NCBI GenBank assembly: GCA_938004375.1
Contig: CALKWH010000247.1
Location: forward strand, 1 to 46,800
DNA length: 46,800 bases
Origin: an uncultured Pseudomonadota bacterium
GTDB lineage: Bacteria > Myxococcota_A > Polyangia > HGW-17
Direction: 5' to 3'
Program-made: the position numbers and the translations under genes
The notes under the pieces: generated by a model
What the model was told of the DNA's origin: nothing
The model's database searches: none
What the model saw: only the letters and a program-made list of their open reading frames with translations
In this document: piece after piece, positions 24,064 through 36,452 of the stretch
How the letters are laid out: each line of letters begins with the position of its first letter
Position numbering within the stretch: position 1 is the stretch's first letter

Positions 24064-25941
24064 ATGCAGGACAAGATGAAGGTGCTCTTTCTCGACGCGG
24101 CCACGGGTTATTACAAACTGCGCCGGTACAACGTCGGGGATTATTTCGGCCCGGTGGACCTGGGCCTGCACATCTCCGACAACTACAACACGCTGAACTT
24201 CGGCACCGGTCTCTTCGCCGGGTCCATCCTGCCGGGCTCCAACCGCCTGATCTTCACCGGCTTCTCCCCGTGCTGGCGCGGCTTCTACATCTCCAGCATG
24301 GGCGGCGCGGGCCTGGTCTTCGACAACCTGGGGTTGAACATGGTCAGCCTCGTGCACCGCGCGCCGACCCCCAGTGTGCTCTACCTCAACCGCGTTCACG
24401 GCGAGGAGATCGAGGTCGAGCTGGTGCCCGTGGACGTCCACCGGATCTGGAGCTCGGGCCGCGGCGGCGTCTACGCGCTGATGGACTGGGCTTACGAGCG
24501 CTTCGGGGCGCGCTACGGGGATGACCCGCGCATCCTGGCCACCGGTCCCGCGGCGGCCTCCACGGACTGCGGCGCCATCGTGTCCGTGCCCGTGTCCCGA
24601 GGCAAGCTCTCCCACGTCGATACCTGGGCCGGCCGCGGAGGTCTCGGCTCCAAGATGGTGCAGGACCATGGCATCGTGGCGGTCATCTACGGCGGCACCG
24701 TGGTCGACGAGGACTTCCGGGACCGCAAGGTCGCCGACGAGTGGTTCGAGCACAAGTACCAGAAGAAGCTCGCCGCCAAGGACTTCGAGGCCACGACCAA
24801 GTACCGCTTCGATCCCACCCTGGACACCGGCGGCACCTTTGGAGTGAACTACGCCCATATGGGCGGCAAGATCATGGCCTTCAACTACCGGACCAACACC
24901 TGGACCGAGGACGAGCGCCGGGATCTGCACCAGCGCTTCATCCTGGATCATTATTTGAAGCAGTTCAATGAAGAGACAATATCCAAAAAACAGCAGGCCA
25001 CCTGCGGCGAACCCTGCTCGGCTGTTTGTAAAAAAATGAACGGTCATTTCAAGAAGGACTACGAGCCCTACCAGACCCTGGGGCCCCTGTGCGGTATCTT
25101 CGATCAGCGCGCGGCCGAGCTGCTCAACCGCCACTGCGACACCCTGGGCTTCGACGGCATCTCCATCGGCGGCGTGGTGGCCTGGCTCATGGACCTGCTC
25201 GACCTGGGCCAGATGACGCCCGAGGAGCTGGGGGTGACCCGCAAGCCCCGGTGGGACGTGGCCAACTTCGACTTGGTGAACGACTCCATGCACAACGCCC
25301 AGCTCGGAGCGGAGCTCCTCGACGCCATCGTGGCCCGCCGCGGCCTGATCGATTTCGGCGAGGGCATCCGCAAGTGGGCGCGCCGGATCCATCGGCAGAA
25401 GGGCGTGAAGATCCTCGACCGGATGGTGCTGATCTCGTTCGGCCGCAAGGGCTGGATGGTGCCCAACCAGTACTGGAACGCGGGACCCCTGTCCCCCATG
25501 GCCATCATGGGCAAGTACTACATGGTCTATGGCTACGACTTCCTGCCGCCGCGGGAGCTTGGCCGCGCCTGCGCCAACCGCCTCCGCAAGGAGCTGGTCA
25601 TCGACAACCTCGGCATCTGCCGCTTCCACCGGGGCTGGGCCGAGGACATGGGCCCCCAGGTCATGGAGCACCTGTACCAGTCGAAGGACGCCTTCTTGCA
25701 GAAAGTCTCTGTCACCGCCTCCCGCATCAACAGCCGCAACGCATCGGTCTTCTGGGAGAGCGCGCGGGACTTCGAGTACGTGCTGTCATACATGAAGCGC
25801 CGCCTCGAGGTCGACAAGGATCCGCACCCTGAGTTGCCGGGCTGGATCGCGCGCTTCGAGAAGAACCCCGACGAGGCCGGTCTCGAGTTCTGGTTCGAGG
25901 TGCTAAAGGGCATCCACGAGAGCCTGCGCGACTTCCAGTAG
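24064..25941 (+). CDS. aldehyde:ferredoxin oxidoreductase (AFOR) family protein
   Basis: Tungsten- or molybdenum-pterin enzyme of 625 residues that oxidises aldehydes with ferredoxin, usually in anaerobes. Residues about 1-215 are AFOR-N (GPVDLGLHI, LNFGTGLFAGS, RGFYISSMGGAG), the rest AFOR domains 2 and 3 (YEPYQTLGPLCGIFDQRAAELLNRHCDTLGFDGISIGG). The [4Fe-4S] ligands should be Cys314, Cys318, Cys322 and Cys519 (LGICRFHRGW), but the first three are spaced CX3CX3C, not the usual CX2CX3C of this family. ATG 24064 follows AAGGAGG by seven bases. The segment 24950-25050 around the first cysteines is notably AT-rich. No moaD-like or ferredoxin gene is adjacent; substrate unknown. Confidence 0.9.
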   Translation: MQDKMKVLFLDAATGYYKLRRYNVGDYFGPVDLGLHISDNYNTLNFGTGLFAGSILPGSNRLIFTGFSPCWRGFYISSMGGAGLVFDNLGLNMVSLVHRAPTPSVLYLNRVHGEEIEVELVPVDVHRIWSSGRGGVYALMDWAYERFGARYGDDPRILATGPAAASTDCGAIVSVPVSRGKLSHVDTWAGRGGLGSKMVQDHGIVAVIYGGTVVDEDFRDRKVADEWFEHKYQKKLAAKDFEATTKYRFDPTLDTGGTFGVNYAHMGGKIMAFNYRTNTWTEDERRDLHQRFILDHYLKQFNEETISKKQQATCGEPCSAVCKKMNGHFKKDYEPYQTLGPLCGIFDQRAAELLNRHCDTLGFDGISIGGVVAWLMDLLDLGQMTPEELGVTRKPRWDVANFDLVNDSMHNAQLGAELLDAIVARRGLIDFGEGIRKWARRIHRQKGVKILDRMVLISFGRKGWMVPNQYWNAGPLSPMAIMGKYYMVYGYDFLPPRELGRACANRLRKELVIDNLGICRFHRGWAEDMGPQVMEHLYQSKDAFLQKVSVTASRINSRNASVFWESARDFEYVLSYMKRRLEVDKDPHPELPGWIARFEKNPDEAGLEFWFEVLKGIHESLRDFQ

Positions 25942-25992
25942 TTTTCTGGCCCGCGCCCGGGGATCGTGCTACAGGTAGTCCGGGTGAACTCC

Positions 25993-26823
25993 ATGCGATC
26001 TCTCTCCCCATTCCTGGCCCTGCTGTTCATCATTCTCGCGTCCGCCTGTTCGGGCCCCGAGGGCGAGGGCGTCGTGGCCGGCGAGCTCTTCATCGAGGGC
26101 TGCGACGGTCTGGACCACTACGGCATCGCCGCCTTCCCGGCCTACTTCGATCTGCGCGTGAATTACGTGCTCGGCGAGCCGGTGCAGGACGAGAGCGATT
26201 TTCCGGTCGCCCACCGCCTCGACGTGCGCCTGCAGCGCGGGACCAATTCCATGGAGGACGCCGACTCCCTGTATCTGCAGTTCTCGCGCGTGGCCGTGAC
26301 CGCCAAGCGCTTCGCGGCGTACCAGTTGATCCCTGTGGCCGTCGGGGAAACCACGCAGGCCACGCTGTCGCTGTATCTCACCTGCCCCAGTTTCTTCGAC
26401 GGCCCCGAGGCGCACCCGCTGGGCGAAACCGCCTGCCCCGAGGTCACCCCAGAGGAGCAGGACCGCCTGTGCGCCGAGACCGAGTTCGGCCGCCTCCCGG
26501 TGGTCACGACCCCCCAGGCGCCCTTCGCGGTCGGACACTCCTGCATCCTGCTGTGCCGCTTCGGTGACGCGCGGCGCGGCGAGCCGGTCGCCGACGACTT
26601 CGAGATCAACTACGAGGACAAGGTCTCCGGGATTTACTTCTTCAACCTGCGGAACCGCCGGGTCATCTACGACCACCTCGAGATCTGCGCCGACGCCCTC
26701 GACAACGACGGGGACGGCCGCGTGGACGAGGAGGACTGTTCCCGCGTTACCACCGGCGGCTTCGTCCAGGGGAACTTCGATTTCAAGGCCCACCGCGCCA
26801 AGTCGGTCCAGGTGATCCCGTAA
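25993..26823 (+). CDS. predicted lipoprotein with MopE-like DNDGDG motif
   Basis: 276 residues. The N-terminal signal peptide MRSLSPFLALLFIILASACS ends in lipobox LASAC. Most of the sequence is beta-rich and unfamiliar (GCDGLDHYGIAAFPAYFDLRVNYVLGE, QFSRVAVTAKRFAAYQLIPVAVGETTQATLSLYLTCPSF). Near the C-terminus ICADALDNDGDGRVDEEDC matches the short metal-binding repeat of MopE-type proteins, common in myxobacterial surface proteins. ATG 25993 is preferred because it gives a compact signal peptide; upstream GTG codons are possible, and there is no good ribosome-binding site. Stands 51 bases after the AFOR stop on the same strand; no functional link is evident. Confidence 0.75.
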   Translation: MRSLSPFLALLFIILASACSGPEGEGVVAGELFIEGCDGLDHYGIAAFPAYFDLRVNYVLGEPVQDESDFPVAHRLDVRLQRGTNSMEDADSLYLQFSRVAVTAKRFAAYQLIPVAVGETTQATLSLYLTCPSFFDGPEAHPLGETACPEVTPEEQDRLCAETEFGRLPVVTTPQAPFAVGHSCILLCRFGDARRGEPVADDFEINYEDKVSGIYFFNLRNRRVIYDHLEICADALDNDGDGRVDEEDCSRVTTGGFVQGNFDFKAHRAKSVQVIP

Positions 26824-26847
26824 CTGCCGTTGACGCGGCGATTCCCC

Positions 26848-26875
26848 TTGAGTTGGCGATCCGAAAGCATAAGAT
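26848..26875 (+). promoter_or_regulatory. candidate promoter of the queA operon
   Basis: TTGAGT (26848-26853) and TAAGAT (26870-26875), 16 bases apart, in the 78-base gap before queA. Matches are moderate at both boxes and spacing is one base short. Confidence 0.35.
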
Positions 26876-26901
26876 GGCGCCGGACCGGATGGAGGCCCCG
26901 C

Positions 26902-29976
<3,075 letters not shown>

Positions 29977-29980
<4 letters not shown>

Positions 29981-31350
29981 CCCGCCGCTCCCACGTCGAC
30001 CACCTGCGGGACGAACCCATCCCCCATCTGCTCTGGAGGCTCTCGCTGCCCGCCACCGTCGGCATGGCCGTGATGGCCTCGTACAACCTCGTGGACACCA
30101 TCTTCGTGGGCCACTTCGTGGGCGTGGATGCCATCGCCGGTCTCGCGGTCGCCTTTCCCCTGCAGATGATCGTCATGGGCCTGTGCCAGGCCTTCGGCGT
30201 GGGCGGCGGCGTCATGATCTCCCTCGAACTGGGACGCGACCGCCTGCCCGAGGCCGAGCGGTATCTGGGAAACGTGCTCTCCCTCACCCTGACGGCTGCG
30301 CTGGCCTTCACGCTGGTGACCGCCCTCGCACTGGAGCCGATCCTTCGGGCCTTCGGGGCCACCCCGGCCACTTTGGGGCACGCCCGGGACTACGTCGGCG
30401 CCATGCTGTGGGGCTATTTCCCCTACTGCGGTTCGGTGGCGCTCAACAACCTGGTCCGGGCCGAGGGGAACGCCCGCGTGGCCATGGCCACCATGCTCAT
30501 CTCGGCGGGCCTGAACATCCTGCTCGACCCGATCTTCATCTGGGGGCTCGGCTGGGGCGTGGCCGGGGCGGCCTGGGCCACCGTGATCGCCAACTGGGCC
30601 TCTTTCGTCTGGCTGCTGGCCTACTTCCTCTCGCGTCGCTCCTACGTGCGGCTGCGCGCCCGGGAGATGGTCCCTCGACAAGAGCTCATCGCACGCATCA
30701 CCGCGCTGGGGGCCTCGGTGCTCGCCCGGGGCGCAGCCTCCTCGGCCATGACCATCCTCATCAACCAGATGATCATGCGCTTCGGTACCGATCTGCACCT
30801 GGCCGTCTACGGCATCTACTATCGGCTGCAAATGTTTCTGTTCATGCCGCTGTTCGGGCTGGCCCAGGGGCTGCAGCCCATCATCGGTTACCACGAGGGA
30901 GCGGACAACCCGGGGAAGATGCGGGAGGTCATCGGGCTATCGACCTGGATCGCCACCGGCCTCGCCTGCCTGGCCTTCGTGGTCCTCTGGGCGTTTCCGG
31001 AACCCCTGATCATGATCTTTTCCACCGAGGCGACGCTGGTCACCGAGGGTTCGAAGATGCTGCGCGTCGTGTCCGTCGGCCTCCCGGTCGTGGGTTACCA
31101 CGTCGTGGGGACGACCATGTTCCAGGCCATGGGACGGGCCATTCCGGCCTTCGTGCTGTCGATGTCCCGGCAGGTCTTCTTCTTCATCCCTCTGGTGTTC
31201 GCGCTTCCCCCTTTCTACGGTCTCTGGGGCGTCTGGCTGGCCTTCCCCCTCTCGGACGGGCTCGCCTTCCTGATCACGGCGGCCCTCGTGGAACCACAGA
31301 AACGGCGGATCCGAGCGCGCGCTCTTGATCTCGCCGCACGCTCCATGTAG
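29977..31350 (+). CDS. MATE family efflux transporter
   Basis: Inner-membrane multidrug and toxin extrusion-type antiporter of 457 residues with twelve predicted helices. MATE signature segments are visible in both halves: SLPATVGMAVMASYNLVDTIFVGHFVG, GVGGGVMISLELGR, YFPYCGSVALNNLVRAEGNARVAM and NILLDPIFIWGLGWGVAGAAWATVIA in the first, and INQMIMRFGTDLHLAVYGIYYRLQ, GLAQGLQPIIGY and FQAMGRAIPAFVLSMSRQ in the second. ATG 29977 overlaps the ispA stop by four bases. Substrate unknown. The coupling to isoprenoid and queuosine genes looks like transcript organisation and not shared function. Confidence 0.93.
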
Positions 31351-31359
31351 ATTGCGCCC

Positions 31360-32487
31360 ATGCTCGCGAGGTTCTACCTGCTCCGCCTCCCCCTGGTGCT
31401 GCTCGCTGCCGCCCTGGGTTGGTTCCTCTCCTTTGCTCCCGAAGACCCGGGCGAACCCTTCACACCCCGCCCGGATGCCACCATCGCACCCCCCTTGGTC
31501 ACCACCGCCCAGCCCGTGAGCCCGGCACCGGTCGCAGCGCCCCCGGCCCCCACGGCCGGCACGCAGCCCGCTTCGACGCCCCCCATCGCCGCTCCGCCCT
31601 GCACCCTGCCCAAGGCGCCCGAGCTCGCCGCCTACGCCTGGCCGGATCCCATCGTCCCCACCGATCCGCCCGCCCTGCTGCCCATCAACGGCGAGCTGGC
31701 CTCCCATCTGGCCAACGTGCCCACCGAGGGCGCGCTCCCCATCGAAAAGGTCGAGCACGCCCACGCCGCCGGGAAGATCTACTTCATGCGGGCGCTCTAC
31801 CTGCAGACCCGCATCGCGGCGGGCTCCGTGGCGGCCGTGGATCCCGCCGCCGGCTTCGAGGCGCCCAAGACGGTGGCCGAAGCCGAAGCGAAGATCCAGG
31901 AGTACCTGGGGAAGGCTGCCTTTTTCCTGACCAAGGTCCGCCCCCACCCGCCCTATCGGTTCTGGTCCGAGGCGCTGTACCTCAATGCTTGGGCTCTCTC
32001 CCTGCTGGGCCGGCAGCCCGAGGCCGTGGACTTCCTGCAGATCGCCGGCAGGACGCGCTCCCAGACCCTCTACGCCAACTACGCGCGGTTCTCCCTGGTC
32101 TTCCACTACCTCAAGGAGGGTAAAGGGCCGCTGGCGGCCCATTGGCTGGCTCAACTCGGCAAGGTGGAGCCCCAGCACGAGGCCCTGCTCGCCGCCGCCC
32201 GGCTGCGCACCGCCGTGGCCACGAAGCGCCCGGAGCTCGTGGACGCCGCCGCCCTGGCCCACCTGGGGTCCCTGGCGGCCGAGGACCCGCTGCTGTCGCA
32301 CCTGCTCGACCGGGCCGCCGCCCTGTGCGTCGTGGACACCTTCGACCGCGCCTGCGTGCAGGACCACCTTCGCCGACTCGACGGTCCGAAGAAGACGTCC
32401 TACCTCGGCTTCCTCGCCGGCCACGCCGCCGGCGGGGAGGGCCAGCTCGACAAGTTGTGCGCCCTGCTCAAGGAGGGGTCCCCATGA
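31360..32487 (+). CDS. membrane-anchored TPR-like protein, unknown
   Basis: 375 residues, not recognised by family. A single hydrophobic N-terminal segment (about 7-25) is a signal anchor or uncleaved signal. Residues about 28-82 are a Pro/Ala/Thr-rich linker (APPLVTTAQPVSPAPVAAPPAP). The rest is helical with Ala/Leu patterns of TPR or Sel1-like repeats, for example SEALYLNAWALSLLGRQPEAVDFLQIAG and TLYANYARFSLVFHYLKEGKGPLAA. Two Cys near the end (CVVDTFDRACV) might form a disulphide. ATG 31360 lies 9 bases after the MATE stop. It overlaps the DUF2505 gene by four bases. Likely a periplasmic scaffold; function unknown. Confidence 0.72.
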   Translation: MLARFYLLRLPLVLLAAALGWFLSFAPEDPGEPFTPRPDATIAPPLVTTAQPVSPAPVAAPPAPTAGTQPASTPPIAAPPCTLPKAPELAAYAWPDPIVPTDPPALLPINGELASHLANVPTEGALPIEKVEHAHAAGKIYFMRALYLQTRIAAGSVAAVDPAAGFEAPKTVAEAEAKIQEYLGKAAFFLTKVRPHPPYRFWSEALYLNAWALSLLGRQPEAVDFLQIAGRTRSQTLYANYARFSLVFHYLKEGKGPLAAHWLAQLGKVEPQHEALLAAARLRTAVATKRPELVDAAALAHLGSLAAEDPLLSHLLDRAAALCVVDTFDRACVQDHLRRLDGPKKTSYLGFLAGHAAGGEGQLDKLCALLKEGSP

Positions 32488-32984
32488 AATACGAGATACG
32501 TCAGGAGTTCGACGAGGGCTGCGACCGCGTGGTGGCGGCGATGATGCACCCGGAGGTGGCCGCCTTCCTCATGGTGAACATGAAGTCGCTGCGGGAGATG
32601 GAACTGCTCGAGCGCACCGAGCACGAGGACACCATCGTGCGGCGCGTGCGCTACCGCATCTATCCCGTGATCGAGAAGATCGGCCCCAAGAAGATCCCCC
32701 CGGAGGCCTTCGAGTGGGTGGAGCAGAGCACGTACGACAAGCGCACCCGCGTGATGGTCTATCGAAACGTGCCCACCAAGGCGAAGATCGCGAAGATGTT
32801 CGAGAACCACGGCGAAATTCGGATTCTCGAAGCAGGCGCCCGCTGCGTCCGCGTGATGTCCGGCGAGCTGCGCATCCACTTCCCCATTCTGGGCTCCGTC
32901 GCCGAGAAGATGATCTACAAGAAGGCCGCCGAGATCCTGGAGGAGGAGGCCGCCGCCTTGCGCCTGTACATGTCGAAGGCCTGA
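32484..32984 (+). CDS. DUF2505 / START-like (SRPBCC) domain protein
   Basis: Soluble protein of 166 residues. The sequence KYEIRQEFDEGCDRVVAAMMHPEVAAFL at the start and the alternating strands RRVRYRIYPVI, RVMVYRNVPT, RILEAGARCVRVMSGELRIHFPILGSVAEKMI, with the last long helix EKMIYKKAAEILEEEAAAL, fit the helix-grip ligand-binding fold, and the pattern resembles DUF2505. ATG 32484 has AAGGAGG before it and overlaps the TPR-like gene by four bases (ATGA). The ligand is unknown. The 3' end faces the convergent histidine kinase gene, 10 bases away. Confidence 0.65.
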   Translation: MKYEIRQEFDEGCDRVVAAMMHPEVAAFLMVNMKSLREMELLERTEHEDTIVRRVRYRIYPVIEKIGPKKIPPEAFEWVEQSTYDKRTRVMVYRNVPTKAKIAKMFENHGEIRILEAGARCVRVMSGELRIHFPILGSVAEKMIYKKAAEILEEEAAALRLYMSKA

Positions 32985-32994
32985 AACGACGTGG

Positions 32995-34980
32995 TCACGC
33001 ACGTTCCGCGGCGGACACGAGATCGCGGAGCCGGTCCCGCAGGTCCGAGAGCTTGAAGGGTTTCTGCAGGAACGAGGTCGCCGGGCTCGTCAACTCATCC
33101 TCGAGGCCCTCGTCGTCGTAGCCGCTGATGAAGAGCACGGGGAGCCCCGGGGCCAGTTCGCGCAGTCGACGGCACACCCCGGGCCCGTCGAGCCCCGGCA
33201 TCACCACGTCGAGCACCGCCAGACGAAAGCGGTCGGGGGATTCCCGGAAGCGGGCGACCGCCTCGGGGCCACCGCCCATCGGCACCGCCTCGAAGCCGAG
33301 CGCTCCGATCAGGCGGGCGGTGACCCCCAGGGTGGCCGGCTCGTCGTCGGCCAGCAGCACCACCCCGGAGCCCCGCCATGGCTGCGGCTGCCGTTCCGAT
33401 ACCTCCTGAGGGGCGGCGGTCACCGGGAGGGCGGGGAAGTACGCCCGGATCCGGGTCCCGACCCCGGGCGCGCTCCCGATCCCGAAGGCGCCGCCGTGCC
33501 CCCGCACGATGCCGCGCACCGCGGCCAACCCCAGGCCACGGCCGGTGAACTTGGTCGAGAAAAACGGATCAAAGATGCGGCCCTGGACCTCTTCGGACAT
33601 GCCGCACCCGTCGTCCTCCACATCCAGGAAGACATATTCACCCGGCGCGAGGGAGACGCCGTGCACGAGCCGGCGCAAGGCGGCGGTATCGAGGGTCTCG
33701 AGGCCCGTGCGGATGCAGACCCGGCCCGAGTCCTCCTTAAGCGACTCGGCGGCATTGACGGCCAGGTTCACCACCACCTGGCGGAGCTGGGAGGCGTCCG
33801 CGGACACGGCGGGGAGCCCCGGGGCCAGGGACAGGACCAGCTCCGCCCGACGGGGCACGGTGACGCCAAGCAACTGCGTCGACTCCTCCACCAACCGGCT
33901 CAGATCCAGGGCCTGGCGGTCCGGAGGCCGGCGCCCGGAATAGGCCAGCAACTGGCGGCATAAATCGGCCGCCCGCTCGGTGGCCGTGGCGATCTCGTCG
34001 ACGTGGCACGCCAGTCCCGGGTCGGCCTCGACCCGCTCCCGGAGAAATTCGGTGTTGCCCAGGATCGCGGCGAGGAGGTTGTTGAAATCGTGGGCCACGC
34101 CTCCGGCGAGTATCCCCAGGCTCTCCAGGCGCTGGGCGTCGTGCATCCGGGCTTCCAGCTCCCGGCGCTGCCGCTCGGCCTCGCGCCGCGCGGTCACGTC
34201 GGAGAGGATCACCTGAAAGGCCGGCACGCCGTCGAGGTGGATCTCCGAGGTCGTCAACTCCACCCAGACGGTCCGATCTCCGCCATCCCCGAGCCGGAGC
34301 TCCGTCGGACCGACTCCGGGAACGGCTCGACCCCGGGATCCCAGGCAGGCCGATGCCTGGAGCCGGTCCTCGGGATGGAACCAGGCGATCACCTCCTCCG
34401 TCCCGATCCCGGCGGCCTCCGGGCAACCGACGATGCGACCGACGGCGGCGTTGGCCAGCACCACCCGGGGAGGCTCCCCGGAGAACACCAGGATGCCCTG
34501 GGGAGAACTCTCGATGAGCGCCAGCGAGCGTCGTTCCGAGGCCTCGAGCCTGAAGAGAGAGCGCTTCAGCGCGGTGATGTCGCGCGTCAGGACCTGGATC
34601 TCCGGCTCCCCGGTCTCGGGGTTGTCCACGACGAAGGCCGTGTGGTAGGCCCAGCGCTCCTCCCCCTTGAGGGTCCGGTAGTGGTACTCGAGGTTCCGCA
34701 CGATGCCCTTTTCGAGCACCAGCCTCCGGAGCGACCCGGGCGCGTCCACGTACTCCAGCAGGTCGGAGAGCTTCCGTCCATACAACCGGGACGGATCGTC
34801 GAGCTCCTCCTCGATGTCCAGCAGGCGCAGGGCGCCCCGGTCCATGAACACCAGGGTGCCATCCATCCGGTAGCGATAGATGCCCACGTCGGCGAGGTCC
34901 ATCGCCTCCTCCCGAATCCTCGCGAGTTGTTCCGGGGTCGGGGCGCTGCCGCCCGCCTTGGGGCCGTGGCTCCCGGTCAT
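32995..34980 (-). CDS. hybrid sensor histidine kinase with two PAS domains and a receiver
   Basis: 661 residues, no membrane helix, so a cytoplasmic sensor. PAS-1 about 20-140 (DLADVGIYRYRMDGTLVFMDRGALRLLDI), PAS-2 about 145-275 (ALIESSPQGILVFSGEPPRVVLANAAVGRIVG). HisKA: LGILAGGVAHDFNNLLAAIL with phospho-acceptor His297. HATPase_c: NLAVNAAES (N box), DVEDDGCGMSEE (G1) and TGRGLGLAAVRGIVRGHGG (G2). Receiver from about 540: LLADDEPATLGV, phospho-acceptor Asp591 in LAVLDVVMPGLDG, and KPF near the end. ATG 34980 follows AAGGAGAGG and overlaps the FGGY kinase stop by four bases, so the two are cotranslated. No separate output regulator is nearby; phosphotransfer to another protein is likely. Confidence 0.95.
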   Translation of the reverse strand: MTGSHGPKAGGSAPTPEQLARIREEAMDLADVGIYRYRMDGTLVFMDRGALRLLDIEEELDDPSRLYGRKLSDLLEYVDAPGSLRRLVLEKGIVRNLEYHYRTLKGEERWAYHTAFVVDNPETGEPEIQVLTRDITALKRSLFRLEASERRSLALIESSPQGILVFSGEPPRVVLANAAVGRIVGCPEAAGIGTEEVIAWFHPEDRLQASACLGSRGRAVPGVGPTELRLGDGGDRTVWVELTTSEIHLDGVPAFQVILSDVTARREAERQRRELEARMHDAQRLESLGILAGGVAHDFNNLLAAILGNTEFLRERVEADPGLACHVDEIATATERAADLCRQLLAYSGRRPPDRQALDLSRLVEESTQLLGVTVPRRAELVLSLAPGLPAVSADASQLRQVVVNLAVNAAESLKEDSGRVCIRTGLETLDTAALRRLVHGVSLAPGEYVFLDVEDDGCGMSEEVQGRIFDPFFSTKFTGRGLGLAAVRGIVRGHGGAFGIGSAPGVGTRIRAYFPALPVTAAPQEVSERQPQPWRGSGVVLLADDEPATLGVTARLIGALGFEAVPMGGGPEAVARFRESPDRFRLAVLDVVMPGLDGPGVCRRLRELAPGLPVLFISGYDDEGLEDELTSPATSFLQKPFKLSDLRDRLRDLVSAAERA

Positions 34981-36398
34981 GTCGTCCTCTCCTTCCACCC
35001 CCGGTAGCGGCCGAGACGGGCCTCGCGCCACGGGAGAAATCCGGGTCTGAGCTCCGACGCCCGGGGAGGCGCGTCGACCGGCGTCGTGATCGTCACACCA
35101 GTGCCAAAGAAGGCCAGGAGAGCGGCGCCGCGGAGAGCCGCTTCCGGTTCCCCCGGGTCGATCACCGGCCTCCCCAGCACATCCACGATCGCCGAGATCA
35201 GGGCGCGGCCCCGGGTGGCGCCGCCGGCGACCCGGAGGCGTTCGACCTTCCCCAGTCTCTCCACCGCCTCGAGGGCGAGCGCGAGCTCGTGGCCCAGCGC
35301 CTCGATCACGAGAGCGGCGATCCCGGCCGCGTCGGGCCTCGGCTGCCCGGGCGCCGGCGTCAGGGCCGATCCGGGCGCCGTGGGATCCTGGCGCCAACGT
35401 TCCAGCAGGAACAGGGGCGCGCGTTCGGCGGGCGTCCGACCGCTGGCGGCCTTTACGAGACCGGCCGCGTCACCCAGGCCGAGGGCGCCGGAGAGTGCGT
35501 CCAGCGCGGCGCCGAACGACCCCACGAAGCCCTCGGCCACGTATTGCCCCTCGATCACGTGGGGCAGGACGATGGCGCCCCCGACATGCCCGGGCCAGAC
35601 CGGCTGCGGCGTGAGCACCGTGGCCGCGGTGCCCAGGTTCAACAGCGCCTCCCCGGGGCCATGTACCCCCGAGCCCAGCAGGGCGCAGGCCTGGTCGCTG
35701 CCTCCCATGAACAAGGGCAGGCCGGCGGGGAGTCCGAGCGCCCCGGCCACGCCGGCGGCGAGCTCGCCGACGACGGTCCCGGGACGCGTGAGCGCGGGCA
35801 GGGACCGCAGGCCGGCCAGCCGGACGAGCTCCTCGTTCCAGGTGCGCCTTCGCCCGTCGAGCCACCCGGTGGCCGCCGCCAGGGAGGGCTCCGTCACCGG
35901 CTCCGCGCCGAGGCGGGCGAGCACGAAGTCGCCGATGGAGAGCGGCAGGGCGCCCCGATCCACGGCCGGGCGCAGGGGTTCCTCCCCGGCCGCCAGGCGG
36001 AAGACGGGAAACATGGGCCAGCCGGGGAGCCCGGTGCGGGCGGTGAAGGCCGAGGCGGGGACGTGGCGAAAGACCGGCGCCGGGTCCACCATCGGGGCCT
36101 GCCACGAGACGGCGGGGGCCAGCGGGTTCTGGGCCCCGTCCACGACCACGACCGTGGCCCGCTGGCTGGCGCAGACGATGCCCCCCGGACGGGCGCCGGC
36201 CCGGGCCGCGTCCGCGACGGCCTCTTGCAGCACGTCGAGGGCCGCCCGGAGATAGTCCCCGGCGTCGAACCGACCCCGGAGGAGGTCGATCGCGGGCGCC
36301 CGGATGCGCGCCAGAGAACATTGATGACCGTCGGCGGCGAGCACCGCGGCCTTGATCCATGTGCTGCCCAGATCGAGGGCGGCGACGGTCTCGAGCAA
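34977..36398 (-). CDS. FGGY family carbohydrate kinase
   Basis: ATP-dependent sugar kinase of 473 residues, closest in pattern to xylulokinase. ALDLGSTWIKAAVL is the phosphate-1 loop, SWQAPMVDPAPVF the usual substrate-side Asp region, GGSDQACALLGSGVHGPGEALLNLGT the FGGY motif region, and RVAGGATRGRALISAIVDVLGRPVI the C-terminal adenosine motif. The start is TTG 36398, eight bases after GGAG; no ATG fits. An AT-rich gap before it carries a promoter with a perfect TTGACA. Sugar unknown, since the substrate residues diverge from the characterised members. Overlap with the hybrid histidine kinase gene (ATGA) is unusual for a sugar kinase. Confidence 0.86.
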   Translation of the reverse strand: MLETVAALDLGSTWIKAAVLAADGHQCSLARIRAPAIDLLRGRFDAGDYLRAALDVLQEAVADAARAGARPGGIVCASQRATVVVVDGAQNPLAPAVSWQAPMVDPAPVFRHVPASAFTARTGLPGWPMFPVFRLAAGEEPLRPAVDRGALPLSIGDFVLARLGAEPVTEPSLAAATGWLDGRRRTWNEELVRLAGLRSLPALTRPGTVVGELAAGVAGALGLPAGLPLFMGGSDQACALLGSGVHGPGEALLNLGTAATVLTPQPVWPGHVGGAIVLPHVIEGQYVAEGFVGSFGAALDALSGALGLGDAAGLVKAASGRTPAERAPLFLLERWRQDPTAPGSALTPAPGQPRPDAAGIAALVIEALGHELALALEAVERLGKVERLRVAGGATRGRALISAIVDVLGRPVIDPGEPEAALRGAALLAFFGTGVTITTPVDAPPRASELRPGFLPWREARLGRYRGWKERTT

Positions 36399-36452
36399 TT
36401 CAGAAACTCCGATATGCAAATATCAATTAAACAAGAACTTGACGACCATCCG

